From: Burkholderiales bacterium Ga0077543
GTDB taxonomy: Bacteria; Pseudomonadota; Gammaproteobacteria; Burkholderiales; Burkholderiaceae_C
Length of the DNA: 64,000 nucleotides
Reading direction: 5' to 3'
Assembly (NCBI GenBank): GCA_001464055.1
Contig: LNET01000037.1
Coordinates: 1 to 64,000 of the forward strand
Numbering within the stretch: the first letter of the stretch is position 1; every line of letters begins with the position of its first letter. Both the position numbers and the translations under genes were made by a program. Below are positions 1 to 7,955 of this stretch, one piece after another. The notes below the pieces were generated by a model that was given only the letters and a program-made list of their open reading frames with translations, searched no databases and was not told the DNA's origin.

Positions 1-1011
1 CTCGGCGATCGATGCGTCGAGGTGGTGGCAGACCATCAGCATGTCCAGGTGCTCGTCCACCGTGTTGGCGGTGTAGGGCATCGTCGGGTTGGTGCTGCTG
101 GGCAGGAAGTTGGCTTCGCCCACCACCTTCAGGATGTCGGGCGCATGCCCGCCGCCGGCGCCCTCGGTGTGGAAGGCGCAGAGCGTGCGGCCGCGCGTGG
201 CCGCGATGGTGTCCTCGACGAAGCCGCTTTCGTTCAGCGTATCGCTGTGGATGCTGACCTGCGTGTCGGTGACCTCGGCGATGTCCAGGCAGTTGCTGAT
301 CGCCGCCGGCGTCGTGCCCCAGTCCTCGTGGAGCTTCAGGCCGATGGCACCGGCGGCGATCTGCTGGCTCAGCGCGTCGGGCCGCGACGCATTGCCCTTG
401 CCCAGGAAGCCTAGGTTCATCGGGAAGGCCTCGGCGGCCATCAGCATGCGGTGGATGTTCTCGGGGCCAGGCGTGCAGGTGGTGGCGAAGGTGCCCGTGG
501 CCGGGCCGGTGCCGCCGCCCAGCATGGTGGTGATGCCGCTCGTCAGCGCCTCGTCGATCTGCTGCGGGCAGATGAAGTGGATGTGGCTGTCGATGCCGCC
601 GGCGGTGACGATCATGCCTTCGCCGGCAATGATCTCGGTGCCCGGGCCGATGACGATGTCCACGCCCGGCTGCACGTCGGGGTTGCCGGCCTTGCCGATG
701 GCGGCGATGCGGCAACCCTTGATGCCGATGTCGGCCTTGACGATGCCCCAGTGGTCGACGATCAACGCGTTCGTGATGACGCAGTCGGCGGCTTCACCGT
801 GGCCCGGGCCATTGACGATCTGGCTCTGGCCCATGCCGTCACGGATGGTCTTGCCACCGCCGAACTTCACTTCTTCGCCGTAGCTTCCGGCATTCAGGGT
901 GAAGTCTCTCTCGACTTCGATGACGAGGCCGGTGTCGGCCAGCCGCAGGCGGTCGCCGACGGTGGGGCCGTACATCTCGGCATAGGCGCGCCTGCCAATG
1001 GTTCGGCTCAT
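1..1011 (-). CDS. ureC: Urease alpha subunit, 5' part (partial at window edge)
   Basis: This is the catalytic subunit of nickel urease, which hydrolyses urea to ammonia and carbamate in the cytoplasm. The visible 337 N-terminal residues of a protein usually about 570 long contain the active-site landmarks: SHIHF (two nickel-ligand histidines), GLKLHEDWG (the lysine that is carbamylated to bridge the two nickels, followed by a histidine), HSDTLNESG and [10 protein letters not shown] (further ligands), and the flap motif MVCHH. The start [11 protein letters not shown] is typical of the family and lies one base past the ureB stop, so the two are translationally coupled. The C-terminus runs off the left edge. 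Identity is certain; completeness cannot be judged. Confidence 0.97.
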   Translation of the reverse strand, partial: MSRTIGRRAYAEMYGPTVGDRLRLADTGLVIEVERDFTLNAGSYGEEVKFGGGKTIRDGMGQSQIVNGPGHGEAADCVITNALIVDHWGIVKADIGIKGCRIAAIGKAGNPDVQPGVDIVIGPGTEIIAGEGMIVTAGGIDSHIHFICPQQIDEALTSGITTMLGGGTGPATGTFATTCTPGPENIHRMLMAAEAFPMNLGFLGKGNASRPDALSQQIAAGAIGLKLHEDWGTTPAAISNCLDIAEVTDTQVSIHSDTLNESGFVEDTIAATRGRTLCAFHTEGAGGGHAPDILKVVGEANFLPSSTNPTMPYTANTVDEHLDMLMVCHHLDASIAE

Positions 1012-1012
1012 G

Positions 1013-1318
1013 TCATACCTTCCCGTTCGTCAGGCCGCGGAAGCCCCAGACCTGGCGCAGCCCGCCGTAGGCCACGAGCGTGACCGTGCGTTCCTGGCCG
1101 GGTTCGAAGCGCACGGCCGTGCCGCTGGCGATGTTCAGCCGCATGCCGCGGGCGGCCTGGCGGTCGAAGTGCAGCGCGGCATTGGTTTCCGCGAAGTGGT
1201 AGTGCGAACCGACCTGGATCGGCCGGTCGCCGGTGTTGGCCACCAGCAGGGTCAGCGTGGGCCGGCCGAGGTTGAGTTCGTGTTCGCCGTCGTCGATGAG
1301 CAGTTCGCCGGGGATCAT
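1013..1318 (-). CDS. ureB: Urease beta subunit
   Basis: This is the structural beta subunit of urease (101 aa, the usual size), which assembles with UreA and UreC into the (alpha-beta-gamma)3 enzyme. The start at MIPGELL is chosen because nearly all UreB proteins begin this way; the open frame extends 10 codons further upstream but those residues are not conserved. The [11 protein letters not shown] and [15 protein letters not shown] segments are characteristic. It lies between a small membrane-protein ORF and ureC, with one base between its stop and the ureC start. Confidence 0.97.
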   Translation of the reverse strand: MIPGELLIDDGEHELNLGRPTLTLLVANTGDRPIQVGSHYHFAETNAALHFDRQAARGMRLNIASGTAVRFEPGQERTVTLVAYGGLRQVWGFRGLTNGKV

Positions 1319-1329
1319 CAGGCAGTTCC

Positions 1330-1500
1330 TTACTTGCGGCGAAGCCACCAGGCCACGGCACCGGCTGCCGCGGCCAAGATCACGTAGCCCAGCACGTCGG
1401 TGGCGTGCCAGTGCGAAGGGCCGGGCAGGCCATGGCCGGGGTGGGCCTGGGCCAGCGTGGCGGCCAGCAGGGGCAGGCCGGCAAGCAGGGTGCGTGTCAT
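1330..1500 (-). CDS. Small His-rich membrane protein inside the urease operon
   Basis: This 56-residue ORF sits between ureA and ureB, 12 bp after ureA and 11 bp before ureB, on the same strand. It begins [12 protein letters not shown], which looks like a signal sequence or first membrane segment ending near AQA. A short histidine-bearing stretch follows ([13 protein letters not shown]), then one clear hydrophobic segment (about residues 36-50, [17 protein letters not shown]) and a basic tail RRK. The histidines and the position suggest a membrane-bound nickel- or urea-related accessory role like UreJ/HupE-type proteins that sit in some urease operons, but this is far shorter than those and no function can be assigned. 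It is too short for automatic ORF calls but is well supported by spacing. Confidence 0.7.
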   Translation of the reverse strand: MTRTLLAGLPLLAATLAQAHPGHGLPGPSHWHATDVLGYVILAAAAGAVAWWLRRK

Positions 1501-1512
1501 GGGGTTGGGGCC

Positions 1513-1815
1513 TCAGGCAATCGGTTGGTGTACGGTGACGAGCTTGGTGCCGTCGGGGAAGGTGGCTTCGATCTGGATCTCGCTGACGATTTCCGGAACG
1601 CCGTCCATCACATCGGCGCGGCTCAGCACGGTCTTGCCTTCGCCCATCAGCTGCGCCACGGTCTTGCCGTCGCGGGCGCCTTCCATGATGGCGGCGCTGA
1701 TCATCGCGATCGATTCCGGCACGTTCAGCTTCAGCCCGCGCGCCTTGCGGCGTTCGGCCAGCAGCGCGGCTGTGAAGATGAGGAGCTTGTCTTTTTCACG
1801 AGGAGTCAGGTCCAT
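1513..1815 (-). CDS. ureA: Urease gamma subunit
   Basis: This is the gamma structural subunit of urease (100 aa, full length). The start [14 protein letters not shown] and the segments [21 protein letters not shown] and GVPEIV are diagnostic. It is the first visible gene of a minus-strand operon ureA-small ORF-ureB-ureC. An accessory gene such as ureD, which often precedes ureA, is not present; rnpB lies upstream on the other strand instead. A purine-rich AGGGG lies about 10 bases before the ATG. The first six codons and the ribosome-binding region are duplicated 72 bp upstream. Confidence 0.97.
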   Translation of the reverse strand: MDLTPREKDKLLIFTAALLAERRKARGLKLNVPESIAMISAAIMEGARDGKTVAQLMGEGKTVLSRADVMDGVPEIVSEIQIEATFPDGTKLVTVHQPIA

Positions 1816-1903
1816 GCGCTTCGCGCCCCTTCAATAGTCAGATCGTGCGGCCGCAAAGGCCGGCCGAACACGAGGAGTCAGGTCCATGCGCTTCGCGCCC
1901 CTT
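1797..1903. repeat. 35-bp direct repeat spanning the ureA start
   Basis: A 35-bp sequence at 1797-1831 recurs identically at 1869-1903 (offset 72 bp). On the minus strand the repeat holds the ribosome-binding region, ATG and first six codons of ureA (MDLTPR). The duplication therefore places a second copy of the ureA translation start in the leader. Confidence 0.9.
1831..1887 (-). CDS. Possible 18-aa upstream ORF created by the duplicated ureA start
   Basis: Reading the upstream repeat copy on the minus strand gives ATG plus the same five codons as ureA (MDLTPR), then 12 unrelated residues and a TGA. That stop lies 15 bases before the real ureA ATG. It has the same ribosome-binding context as ureA, so it could be translated as a leader peptide, or it may simply be a scar of the duplication. 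Nothing shows that it is functional. Confidence 0.3.
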   Translation of the reverse strand: MDLTPRVRPAFAAARSDY

Positions 1904-1950
1904 TGCCAGTGCCAGGTTTTAACCCGGCGGTGCGGCGCTGGCTACTCGCC

Positions 1951-1980
1951 AAAAGACGCAAGCGCCATGCCGGGGATAAT
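1951..1980 (+). promoter_or_regulatory. Possible rnpB promoter
   Basis: A GATAAT hexamer at 1975-1980 sits 7 bases before the first base of the RNase P RNA P1 helix, a suitable place for a -10 box. The matching -35 position (around 1952-1957, AAAGAC) is a poor match. The -10 call is fair and the -35 call is weak. Confidence 0.4.
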
Positions 1981-1987
1981 GCGCGGT

Positions 1988-2440
1988 GTGAAGCAGGCCA
2001 GACCGCCGCTGGTGCGATCGTGGAAACACGGCACTGGAGGAAGGTCCGGACTGCACAGGGCGGCGTAGCAGCTAACGGCTGCCCACCGCAAGGTGAGGAT
2101 CAGAGCAACAGAGACGAGTCGTTGGGGGGGCTCCTGTGACGGGTGGTCTGTGAGGCAGCGGCGCAAGCCGCTGGGAGACCGAGGCGCAAGCCGAGGGATC
2201 CTCGGGCGCAAGCCCGAACCTCGCAGCACCCGCTGCGGGGCGAAGCCTCGCAGCGGGTGAAACGGGCAATCTCTACGTGCAGCAACACCAAGTAGGCCAG
2301 CGTTGATGCGGCCCGCGGAGCTGGCGGGTAGGTGGCACCGAGCCGGTCGAGCGATCACCGGCCCAGAGGAATGGCGGTCACGGCGAACTGCCGCAAGGCA
2401 GGGCGTTGCACAGAATCCGGCCTATCGGCCTGCTTCACAT
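1988..2440 (+). ncRNA. rnpB: RNase P RNA, bacterial class A
   Basis: This is the catalytic RNA of RNase P, which removes 5' leaders from tRNA precursors. The 5' end GTGAAGCAGGCCAGAC pairs with the 3' end GGCCTGCTTCAC, forming P1. Conserved cores are present in order: GGAGGAAGGTCCGGACT with CACAGGGC after it, the CR-II/III element CAGAGCAACAGAGA, and near the 3' end CACAGAATCCGGCCTATCGGCC. The 3' helix is followed by a T-run (2440-2445) that may end transcription. The interior (about 2140-2270) has several hairpins closed by GCAA tetraloops. Length of about 450 is somewhat longer than the E. coli RNA (377 nt). Confidence 0.95.
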
Positions 2441-2526
2441 TTTTTGCAGAATGCGGCCGGCTGCCCGAAGGCGCTGGGCGCGCCCAGCGGGGGCAGCGGA
2501 TGCGATGAGCGTTGGGCCCCGCTTCT

Positions 2527-3189
2527 TCAGGCCGGTACCACGAGCGTATGGCGTGCCTGCCAGCGCAAGCCGCTGTCGGCGGGTGCCGCCTGCAGCTGCA
2601 TGGTCAGCGTGCTGCGCAGGTCGTCGCGAACCCGCCTCCAGAGGAAGTCGCCCTCGTTGCCGGGGTCTCCGGCGACGAACAGCTGCGTGACCAGCTTGCC
2701 GAAGCTGGCATGCCGCAGCAGCAGATGGATGTGGGGCGTGCGGCCCGGGTAGGGCACCGGCTTGATGGTGCGAAAGCGCACCGTGCCGTCGGCAGCACTT
2801 CGCGCCGCGCCGAAACCCTGGAAGCCGGGGTCGAACTGTCCAGGCGTCTGCTTGACGTTGGGGTGGTGGTAGGTCGCTGTCGCATCGCATTGCCAGATCT
2901 CGACCTCGGCGTTGTCGATGATGCGACCGTTCGTGTCAGCCACGCTGGCCTCGATGCCCAGGGCTTCGCCTCTCGCGGTCAGCACCTGCCCGCCGCGCTG
3001 CACCCGGCTCAGGTCGGCGTCCCAGTCGTCCCAGCGTTCACGCCAGGCGCGTGGCGGGTAGAAGGGGCCCTCGGTCATTGCCGGCATGCTGCGGCGCGAT
3101 GAAGCCAGCGCCGGCAGTGCCAGTGCGGCGGCTGTGCCAGCCGCCAGGGTGGTGCACAGAAAGCGGCGGCGGGGAGTGAAGGTCTTCAT
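2527..3189 (-). CDS. Intradiol ring-cleavage dioxygenase-like protein with Tat-type signal
   Basis: This 220-aa protein resembles the protocatechuate 3,4-dioxygenase/catechol 1,2-dioxygenase superfamily, non-haem Fe(III) enzymes that open catechol rings between the hydroxyls. The N-terminal motif TEGPFYP, the tyrosine in TATYHHP, and the block PYPGRTPHIH supply the expected Tyr/Tyr/His/His iron-ligand pattern. The start at MKTFTPRRRF is preferred because it gives an export signal with adjacent arginines and a hydrophobic stretch ending in ALA; the frame extends ten codons upstream. Export to the periplasm fits the exported-dioxygenase subgroup, whose substrates are mostly unknown. It stands alone, divergent from the MFS gene. 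Confidence 0.85.
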   Translation of the reverse strand: MKTFTPRRRFLCTTLAAGTAAALALPALASSRRSMPAMTEGPFYPPRAWRERWDDWDADLSRVQRGGQVLTARGEALGIEASVADTNGRIIDNAEVEIWQCDATATYHHPNVKQTPGQFDPGFQGFGAARSAADGTVRFRTIKPVPYPGRTPHIHLLLRHASFGKLVTQLFVAGDPGNEGDFLWRRVRDDLRSTLTMQLQAAPADSGLRWQARHTLVVPA

Positions 3190-3246
3190 CCTTGTATTGA
3201 AGCACCTCAAGGCCATCACACCTAGACTTCAGGGTTTCCCCTGTTC

Positions 3247-4476
3247 ATGAACCCCAACGCCGCCTCGCTCTGGCCCGGACCCCGCTGGACGCTGGCCTTT
3301 TTGCTGGCCTGCCTGGGCATGCTGGGGCCGTTTTCCATCGACACCTACTTGCCGGCCTTTTCCGGCATCGCCCAGTCGGTGGGCGCCACGCCGGTGCAGA
3401 TGCAGCAGACGCTGTCGAGCTACCTGTTCGGCTTCGCGCTCATGAACCTTTTCCACGGTGCCTTGTCCGACAGCCTGGGTCGGCGTCCCATCGTGCTGGG
3501 CGGCATGGCGGCGTTCACCGCGGCTTCGGTGGGCTGTGCGCTGGCCGACACCATCGGCCAGCTGGTGTTCTGGCGCGCAGTGCAGGGCATGAGCGCCGGG
3601 GCAGGCATGGTGGTTTCGCGCGCCATCATCCGCGACATGTTTCCGCCGGCCGACGCCCAGCGCGTGATGTCGCAGGTGACCATCTATTTCGGCATCGCGC
3701 CGGCGGTGGCGCCGATGGTCGGTGGCTTCCTGTTCGTGCATGCCGACTGGCACGTGATCTTCTGGTTCCTGGCTGCCATCGGCCTGGCGTTGTTCCTGGC
3801 GAACTGGCGCTGGTTGCCCGAGACACTGGACGCGCCCGCCCGCCAGCCTTTCGAAGCCGGCCACCTGATGCGCGGCTACTGGCAGATGGTCAGGAGCCCG
3901 CGCTTCATGGCCCTGGTGCTGGCCAGCGGCGTGCCTTTCAACGGCATGTTTCTGTACGTGCTTTCGGCCCCCGTCTTCCTGGGCGAGCACCTCGGGCTGG
4001 GTCCGACCGAGTTCTTCTGGTTCTTCTGCCTGACCATCGGCGGCATCATGGCCGGGGCCTGGCTGTCGGGCCGGCTGGCCGGGCGCATCAAGCCGCGGCA
4101 CCAGATCCGCCACGGCTTCGTCATCATGCTGCTGGTGTCGGTGCTGAACGTGGCGCTGAACTTCTTCTTCGAGCCGGCCGTGTGGTGGTCGATGTGGCCG
4201 GTGGCGATCTTTGCCTTCGGCTGGTCGCTGATGGTGCCGGTCGTCACCCTGATGGTGCTGGACCTGGTGCCCGAGCGTCGCGGCATGGCTTCTTCGGTGC
4301 AGGCCTGCATCGGCAGCCTGGCCAATGCCATGGTGGCGGGCGCACTGGCGCCGCTGGTGATGCATTCGGCCCTGGCCCTGGCCTGGGCTTCGCTGGGCTT
4401 GATGGGCATCGGCATCGTTGCCTGGGTGTGGGTGAAGCCGCAGCTGCAGGTGGAGTCCGCAGGGTCAGTGGGGTAA
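3247..4476 (+). CDS. Bcr/CflA-family MFS drug exporter
   Basis: This 409-aa inner-membrane protein has about 12 predicted transmembrane segments. It carries Bcr/CflA hallmarks: FSIDTYLPAF in the first helix, a loop-2 motif GALSDSLGRRPI (MFS motif A), and RAIIRDMF in the fourth to fifth segment. The family exports drugs or small metabolites such as bicyclomycin, chloramphenicol or cysteine, using the proton gradient; the substrate cannot be read from sequence. The gene is divergent from the dioxygenase-like gene, separated by 57 bp that must hold both promoters. Full length with no defects seen. Confidence 0.92.
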   Translation: MNPNAASLWPGPRWTLAFLLACLGMLGPFSIDTYLPAFSGIAQSVGATPVQMQQTLSSYLFGFALMNLFHGALSDSLGRRPIVLGGMAAFTAASVGCALADTIGQLVFWRAVQGMSAGAGMVVSRAIIRDMFPPADAQRVMSQVTIYFGIAPAVAPMVGGFLFVHADWHVIFWFLAAIGLALFLANWRWLPETLDAPARQPFEAGHLMRGYWQMVRSPRFMALVLASGVPFNGMFLYVLSAPVFLGEHLGLGPTEFFWFFCLTIGGIMAGAWLSGRLAGRIKPRHQIRHGFVIMLLVSVLNVALNFFFEPAVWWSMWPVAIFAFGWSLMVPVVTLMVLDLVPERRGMASSVQACIGSLANAMVAGALAPLVMHSALALAWASLGLMGIGIVAWVWVKPQLQVESAGSVG

Positions 4477-4544
4477 GAGCGCTCAAGCGCAGGTGGCGTC
4501 TGGCCGATATGCAAGGCAATTCGCCTGGATGGGCCTGCCTTGCC

Positions 4545-5645
4545 ATGAGCCAACTGCCACCCCTGTCACGACCCACTGCCGCCCTGTTCGCCTGCCTGGC
4601 CCTGGTGGCCGCTGGCGCTGGCCATGCGGCCGGCGCCGCTTCTGGCGACGGCGCGACCACCCGGCCTGCGCGGGCCAGCGCCGCCAAGCCCGAAGCAGCC
4701 GCCAGGGAACGGCTGCCGGCTTCGGCCGCAGCTGCCGTCGATCCCGTCGAACAGCTGCGCGCCAGGCTGGCTGGCCGCCTGGCGGCTGGCAAGGCCGTGG
4801 CCGGTGGTGCAGGCGGTGGCGCCAATCTGCAGGTCGTCAACGTGCCTCCAGCCGAAAGCGTGGTGGCGCCCGAGGTGCTGATGCGCCCGCGCCCGGCGGC
4901 GCCGCGGCCCCGCGCTGCAGCGCCGGCGGCCAACGCATCCCAGACCGGCAGCCATGGCAGCAGCAAGGGCAGCGTGCACTGGTCCTACAGCGGCGAAGTG
5001 GGTCCCCAGGCCTGGGGCGGCATTCGTCCGGAGTTCTCGGCCTGCGCCCGCGGCGAACGCCAGAGCCCGATCGATATCCGCGAGGGCATCGCCGTCGACC
5101 TGGAACCCATCCAGTTCCGCTACCAGCCCAGCGGCTTTTCCGTCATCGACAACGGCCACACCGTGCAGGTGAACATGGCCCCGGGCAACAGCATGGAAAT
5201 CGGCGGGCGCCGCTACGAGCTGCAGCAGTTCCATTTCCACCGCCCCTCGGAAGAGCGCATCGACGGGCGCCAGTTCGACATGTCGGTGCACCTGGTGCAC
5301 AAGGACCCCGAAGGCCGCATGGCCGTGGTGGGCGTGCTGCTGGGCAAGGGTGCGGCGCAGCCGGTGGTGCAGACCGTGTGGAACAACCTGCCGCTGGAAA
5401 AACACCAGGACGTGCGCGCCCGGGTGCAGCTGGACCCGAGCGAACTGCTGCCCACCGACCGCCGCTACTACACCTACATGGGTTCGCTGACGACGCCGCC
5501 CTGTTCCGAAGGCGTGCAGTGGGTGGTGATGCGCGAGCCGGTGACGGCGTCGCCAGACCAGATCGACATCTTCTCGCGGCTCTATCCGATGAACGCGCGC
5601 CCGGTGCAGAACGCAGCAGGCAGGCGGATCCTCCAGTCGCAGTAA
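4545..5645 (+). CDS. Alpha-class carbonic anhydrase, exported, with long low-complexity N-terminus
   Basis: This 366-aa protein has a signal peptide (MSQLPPL to about AAGAGHA), then about 115 residues rich in Ala, Pro and Arg, then a complete alpha-carbonic anhydrase domain (about residues 135-366) that interconverts CO2 and bicarbonate. Zinc-ligand motifs are QFHFH and the later histidine in VHLVHK; ERQSPIDI, LTTPPCSEGV and the HRPSEE segment are family signatures. An in-frame ATG at 4509 is an alternative start; 4545 is preferred because it gives a cleaner signal peptide. Neither has a strong ribosome-binding site. The unusual linker could span the periplasm or be a coiled region; its role is unknown. 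Confidence 0.92.
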   Translation: MSQLPPLSRPTAALFACLALVAAGAGHAAGAASGDGATTRPARASAAKPEAAARERLPASAAAAVDPVEQLRARLAGRLAAGKAVAGGAGGGANLQVVNVPPAESVVAPEVLMRPRPAAPRPRAAAPAANASQTGSHGSSKGSVHWSYSGEVGPQAWGGIRPEFSACARGERQSPIDIREGIAVDLEPIQFRYQPSGFSVIDNGHTVQVNMAPGNSMEIGGRRYELQQFHFHRPSEERIDGRQFDMSVHLVHKDPEGRMAVVGVLLGKGAAQPVVQTVWNNLPLEKHQDVRARVQLDPSELLPTDRRYYTYMGSLTTPPCSEGVQWVVMREPVTASPDQIDIFSRLYPMNARPVQNAAGRRILQSQ

Positions 5646-5680
5646 GCGCCCGCTGACCGTTTGATCTGCGCTCTGGTCTT

Positions 5681-5980
5681 TCAGCGCCGCCCAGCCAAGA
5701 GCAGGGGCCAGGCCCAGAGGCTGGCTGTCCACAAAAGCACTCGCCCAGGCGTCAGCGGCCGTTTCTCGTGCTGCGCCACCTTCACGAACAGCACCCCGGC
5801 GCCAATCAACACGTACACCAGCAGCCCGGCGTAGATGGCCACGCGGCGGTGATAACTGTCGCCAAACAGGTCGCCCACGAAGGCGCCCAGCATCGCGGCC
5901 AGCAGGACCGACGCGATCAGCGCCAGCGCGAGCCCGGCCAGGGCATGGCGCAGTTTCCACAGCGGGTCGTTGTCCAGCAT
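5681..5980 (-). CDS. Small inner-membrane protein of unknown function
   Basis: A 99-aa protein with three likely membrane segments (about residues 12-35, 46-66 and 80-95) and short charged ends. No known domain is recognised. It is convergent with the carbonic anhydrase gene and divergent from the dcw cluster. The call rests on the clean alternation of hydrophobic helices and a GC-rich third-position bias. Confidence 0.6.
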   Translation of the reverse strand: MLDNDPLWKLRHALAGLALALIASVLLAAMLGAFVGDLFGDSYHRRVAIYAGLLVYVLIGAGVLFVKVAQHEKRPLTPGRVLLWTASLWAWPLLLAGRR

Positions 5981-6162
5981 GGTCTCGATCTGAAACTTTT
6001 TTCGAGCCTAGGGGTGGTCGAACGAACGACGACCGGCGTCACAAAGCACTTTCAATGCAAACGCCAAGTCGTTCATTCGAAAGGCTTTTCTGGACTTGGA
6101 GCCAGCCACAAGTCTGGCTCGTAAGTCGTTGATTCGACTGATGTTTTACCCAGTCCCACGCG

Positions 6163-6191
6163 TTGACCCCCCCTGTCCGGCCGGGTACAGT
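6163..6191 (+). promoter_or_regulatory. Promoter of the dcw cluster
   Basis: TTGACC (6163-6168) and TACAGT (6186-6191) are separated by exactly 17 bases, a good sigma70-type promoter. Transcription would start near 6198, directly at the first MraZ-type box and about 32 bases before mraZ. The 180 bp upstream (5981-6162) has two related 14-base sequences (AGTCGTTNATTCGA, near 6067 and 6123) of unknown meaning. Confidence 0.7.
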
Positions 6192-6199
6192 CCCGTTGG

Positions 6200-6235
6200 T
6201 GGGAAAAAATGGGTCGGGCGAGCTGAAAAGTGGGT
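6200..6235 (+). promoter_or_regulatory. TGGGN repeats matching MraZ operator boxes
   Basis: TGGGA (6200-6204) and TGGGT (6210-6214) lie 10 bp apart, and a third TGGGT (6231-6235) lies 21 bp further on, overlapping the GTG start of mraZ. MraZ is known to bind TGGGN direct repeats with 5-base spacers in front of its own gene and repress the dcw operon in E. coli, so these are likely the autoregulatory operator. They sit at and just after the expected transcription start. Confidence 0.65.
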
Positions 6236-6673
6236 AATTTGGTCTTCCGGGGTGGTCCGGTACTGACGTTGGACACGAAGGGGCGCATCGTCGTCCCGGC
6301 GCGCCATCGCGACGTGCTGCTGGCCATCTGCCAGGGGAAGATGATCATTGCGAAGAACCCCGACGGCTGTCTGTCGCTGTTTCCGCTGCCGGTCTGGGAG
6401 ACCTTCGAGGCCGAACTGGTGAACCTGTCGGTGGAATACGACGCCTGGCGCCGGCTGTACATCGGCTCGGCCACCGACGTCGAGATCGACAGCGGTTCGC
6501 GCGTGCTCATCCCGCCGGAACTGCGCCAGTGGGCCTGCCTGGAAAAGGACGTGAAGTTCATGGGTGTGGGCTCGAACTTCGAATTGTGGGACAGCGCCCG
6601 CTACGACGCGCGCGAAGTGGCAGCCATCGCCGCCGGCCGGCCGGAACCCGTTCGCAACCTGGTGGTGAGATGA
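6230..6673 (+). CDS. mraZ: Transcriptional regulator MraZ
   Basis: MraZ (147 aa) is a ring-forming DNA-binding protein with two SpoVT/AbrB-like halves; it represses the division/cell-wall cluster from its promoter. The first half contains [15 protein letters not shown] and the second [16 protein letters not shown], the two DXXGR-type loops. The start is a GTG: the reading frame is closed by a TGA six bases upstream, so no earlier start exists, and the N-terminus aligns with known MraZ proteins. The gene overlaps rsmH by four bases (ATGA), the first of a chain of such junctions. Confidence 0.95.
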   Translation: MGNLVFRGGPVLTLDTKGRIVVPARHRDVLLAICQGKMIIAKNPDGCLSLFPLPVWETFEAELVNLSVEYDAWRRLYIGSATDVEIDSGSRVLIPPELRQWACLEKDVKFMGVGSNFELWDSARYDAREVAAIAAGRPEPVRNLVVR

Positions 6674-7641
6674 CAGGGCCGGGACCCGCGTTCGGGCACA
6701 CCACGGTGCTGCTGGCGCAAGCCGTGGAAGCGCTCGTGCAGCATCCCGAGGGGCTCTATGTCGACGGCACTTTCGGCCGCGGCGGACACGCCCGCGCCAT
6801 CCTCGCTGCGCTGACCCCGCAGGGCCGCCTGGTGGCCTTCGACAAGGACCCCGAAGCCATCGCCGAAGCCCGAGCCCTGGCCGCTGAGGATCCGCGCCTG
6901 GCTCTGTGCCACGCCAGTTTCGGCGACATGGCCGCCGAACTGGCGGCACTGGGCATTGCCCGGGTCGACGGCGTGCTGCTCGACCTGGGCGTCAGCAGCC
7001 CGCAGATCGACAACCCCGTGCGCGGGTTCAGCTTCCGCTTCGACGCGCCGCTGGACATGCGCATGGACACCACCCGCGGCGAGACCGCGGCCGACTTCCT
7101 GGCCCATGCCCCAGAGCGGCAGATCGCAGAGGTGATTCGTGACTATGGCGAAGAACGGTTTGCTGTGCAGATTGCAAAGGCGCTTGTCGCTCGCCGCGAA
7201 GGCGGGGCGCCCGTGCGAACCACTGGGGAACTGGCCACGCTCGTGGCTGGCGCCGTCAAGTCCCGCGAGCCGGGCCAGGATCCTGCAACGCGCACATTTC
7301 AGGCTCTTCGGATTCACGTCAACGCAGAGCTTGAAGCGCTCGAACAGGGCCTAGACGCCGCACTGGCCCTGCTCGCCCCGGGCGGGCGTCTGGTCGTGAT
7401 CGCCTTCCATTCGCTGGAAGACCGCATCGTCAAGACCTTCATTGCCCGCCACGGCAAGGAAACCTATGACCGGCGCGCGCCGTTCGCGCCGGCCCAGCCC
7501 TTGAAGCTGCAGGCCATCGCCCGTGTCAAGCCCGACGTCGGCGAGGTGCGCGCCAACCCGCGCTCACGTTCGGCCGTGCTGCGCGTGGCCGAACGCACTG
7601 CCGTACCGCATGCCCAGGGCGTGCAGGAGGCGCGGCGATGA
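6670..7641 (+). CDS. rsmH: 16S rRNA m4C1402 methyltransferase
   Basis: RsmH (MraW, 323 aa) transfers a methyl group from S-adenosylmethionine to N4 of C1402 in 16S rRNA, tuning the ribosomal decoding site. The N-terminal [13 protein letters not shown], the SAM motif [24 protein letters not shown], the segment PLDMRMD and the C-terminal [10 protein letters not shown] are all present. The start is the ATG that overlaps the mraZ stop; the open frame extends upstream but only inside mraZ. It overlaps ftsL by four bases. Confidence 0.97.
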   Translation: MTGPGPAFGHTTVLLAQAVEALVQHPEGLYVDGTFGRGGHARAILAALTPQGRLVAFDKDPEAIAEARALAAEDPRLALCHASFGDMAAELAALGIARVDGVLLDLGVSSPQIDNPVRGFSFRFDAPLDMRMDTTRGETAADFLAHAPERQIAEVIRDYGEERFAVQIAKALVARREGGAPVRTTGELATLVAGAVKSREPGQDPATRTFQALRIHVNAELEALEQGLDAALALLAPGGRLVVIAFHSLEDRIVKTFIARHGKETYDRRAPFAPAQPLKLQAIARVKPDVGEVRANPRSRSAVLRVAERTAVPHAQGVQEARR

Positions 7642-7955
7642 ACGGCAAGCTGCTTGCCTTGCTGCTGGCGGCCCTGGTGGCCAGCAGCCTGCTGCTGGTG
7701 AACACCAGTTACGAATCGCGTCGGGTGTTTGCGGCACTCGACAGTGCTCGCGTCGACCAACGCAGGCTCGATGCCGAGTTCAAGCGCCTGGACGCCGAAG
7801 CCCAGGCCCAGGCCACCCACCTGCGCGTTGAGAGGGTGGCGCGCGAGAAGCTGCGCATGCGCACCGCCACGCCGGCCGTGACCGAGCGTGTCGAAGACCC
7901 GGTGATGACACCGCCACAGGTCACCACCGCCGCAGCTGCAGGAGTGAAGCGATGA
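7638..7955 (+). CDS. ftsL: Cell division protein FtsL
   Basis: FtsL (105 aa) is a bitopic inner-membrane protein of the FtsQLB complex that activates the septal synthase FtsWI. It has a short cytoplasmic start, one membrane helix (about residues 4-21) and a periplasmic coiled-coil with regular leucine/alanine spacing (about residues 28-75). A short low-complexity tail follows. Sequence conservation in this family is low; the call relies on size, topology and position between rsmH and ftsI, which is invariant in betaproteobacteria. Four-base overlaps on both sides. Confidence 0.93.
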   Translation: MNGKLLALLLAALVASSLLLVNTSYESRRVFAALDSARVDQRRLDAEFKRLDAEAQAQATHLRVERVAREKLRMRTATPAVTERVEDPVMTPPQVTTAAAAGVKR

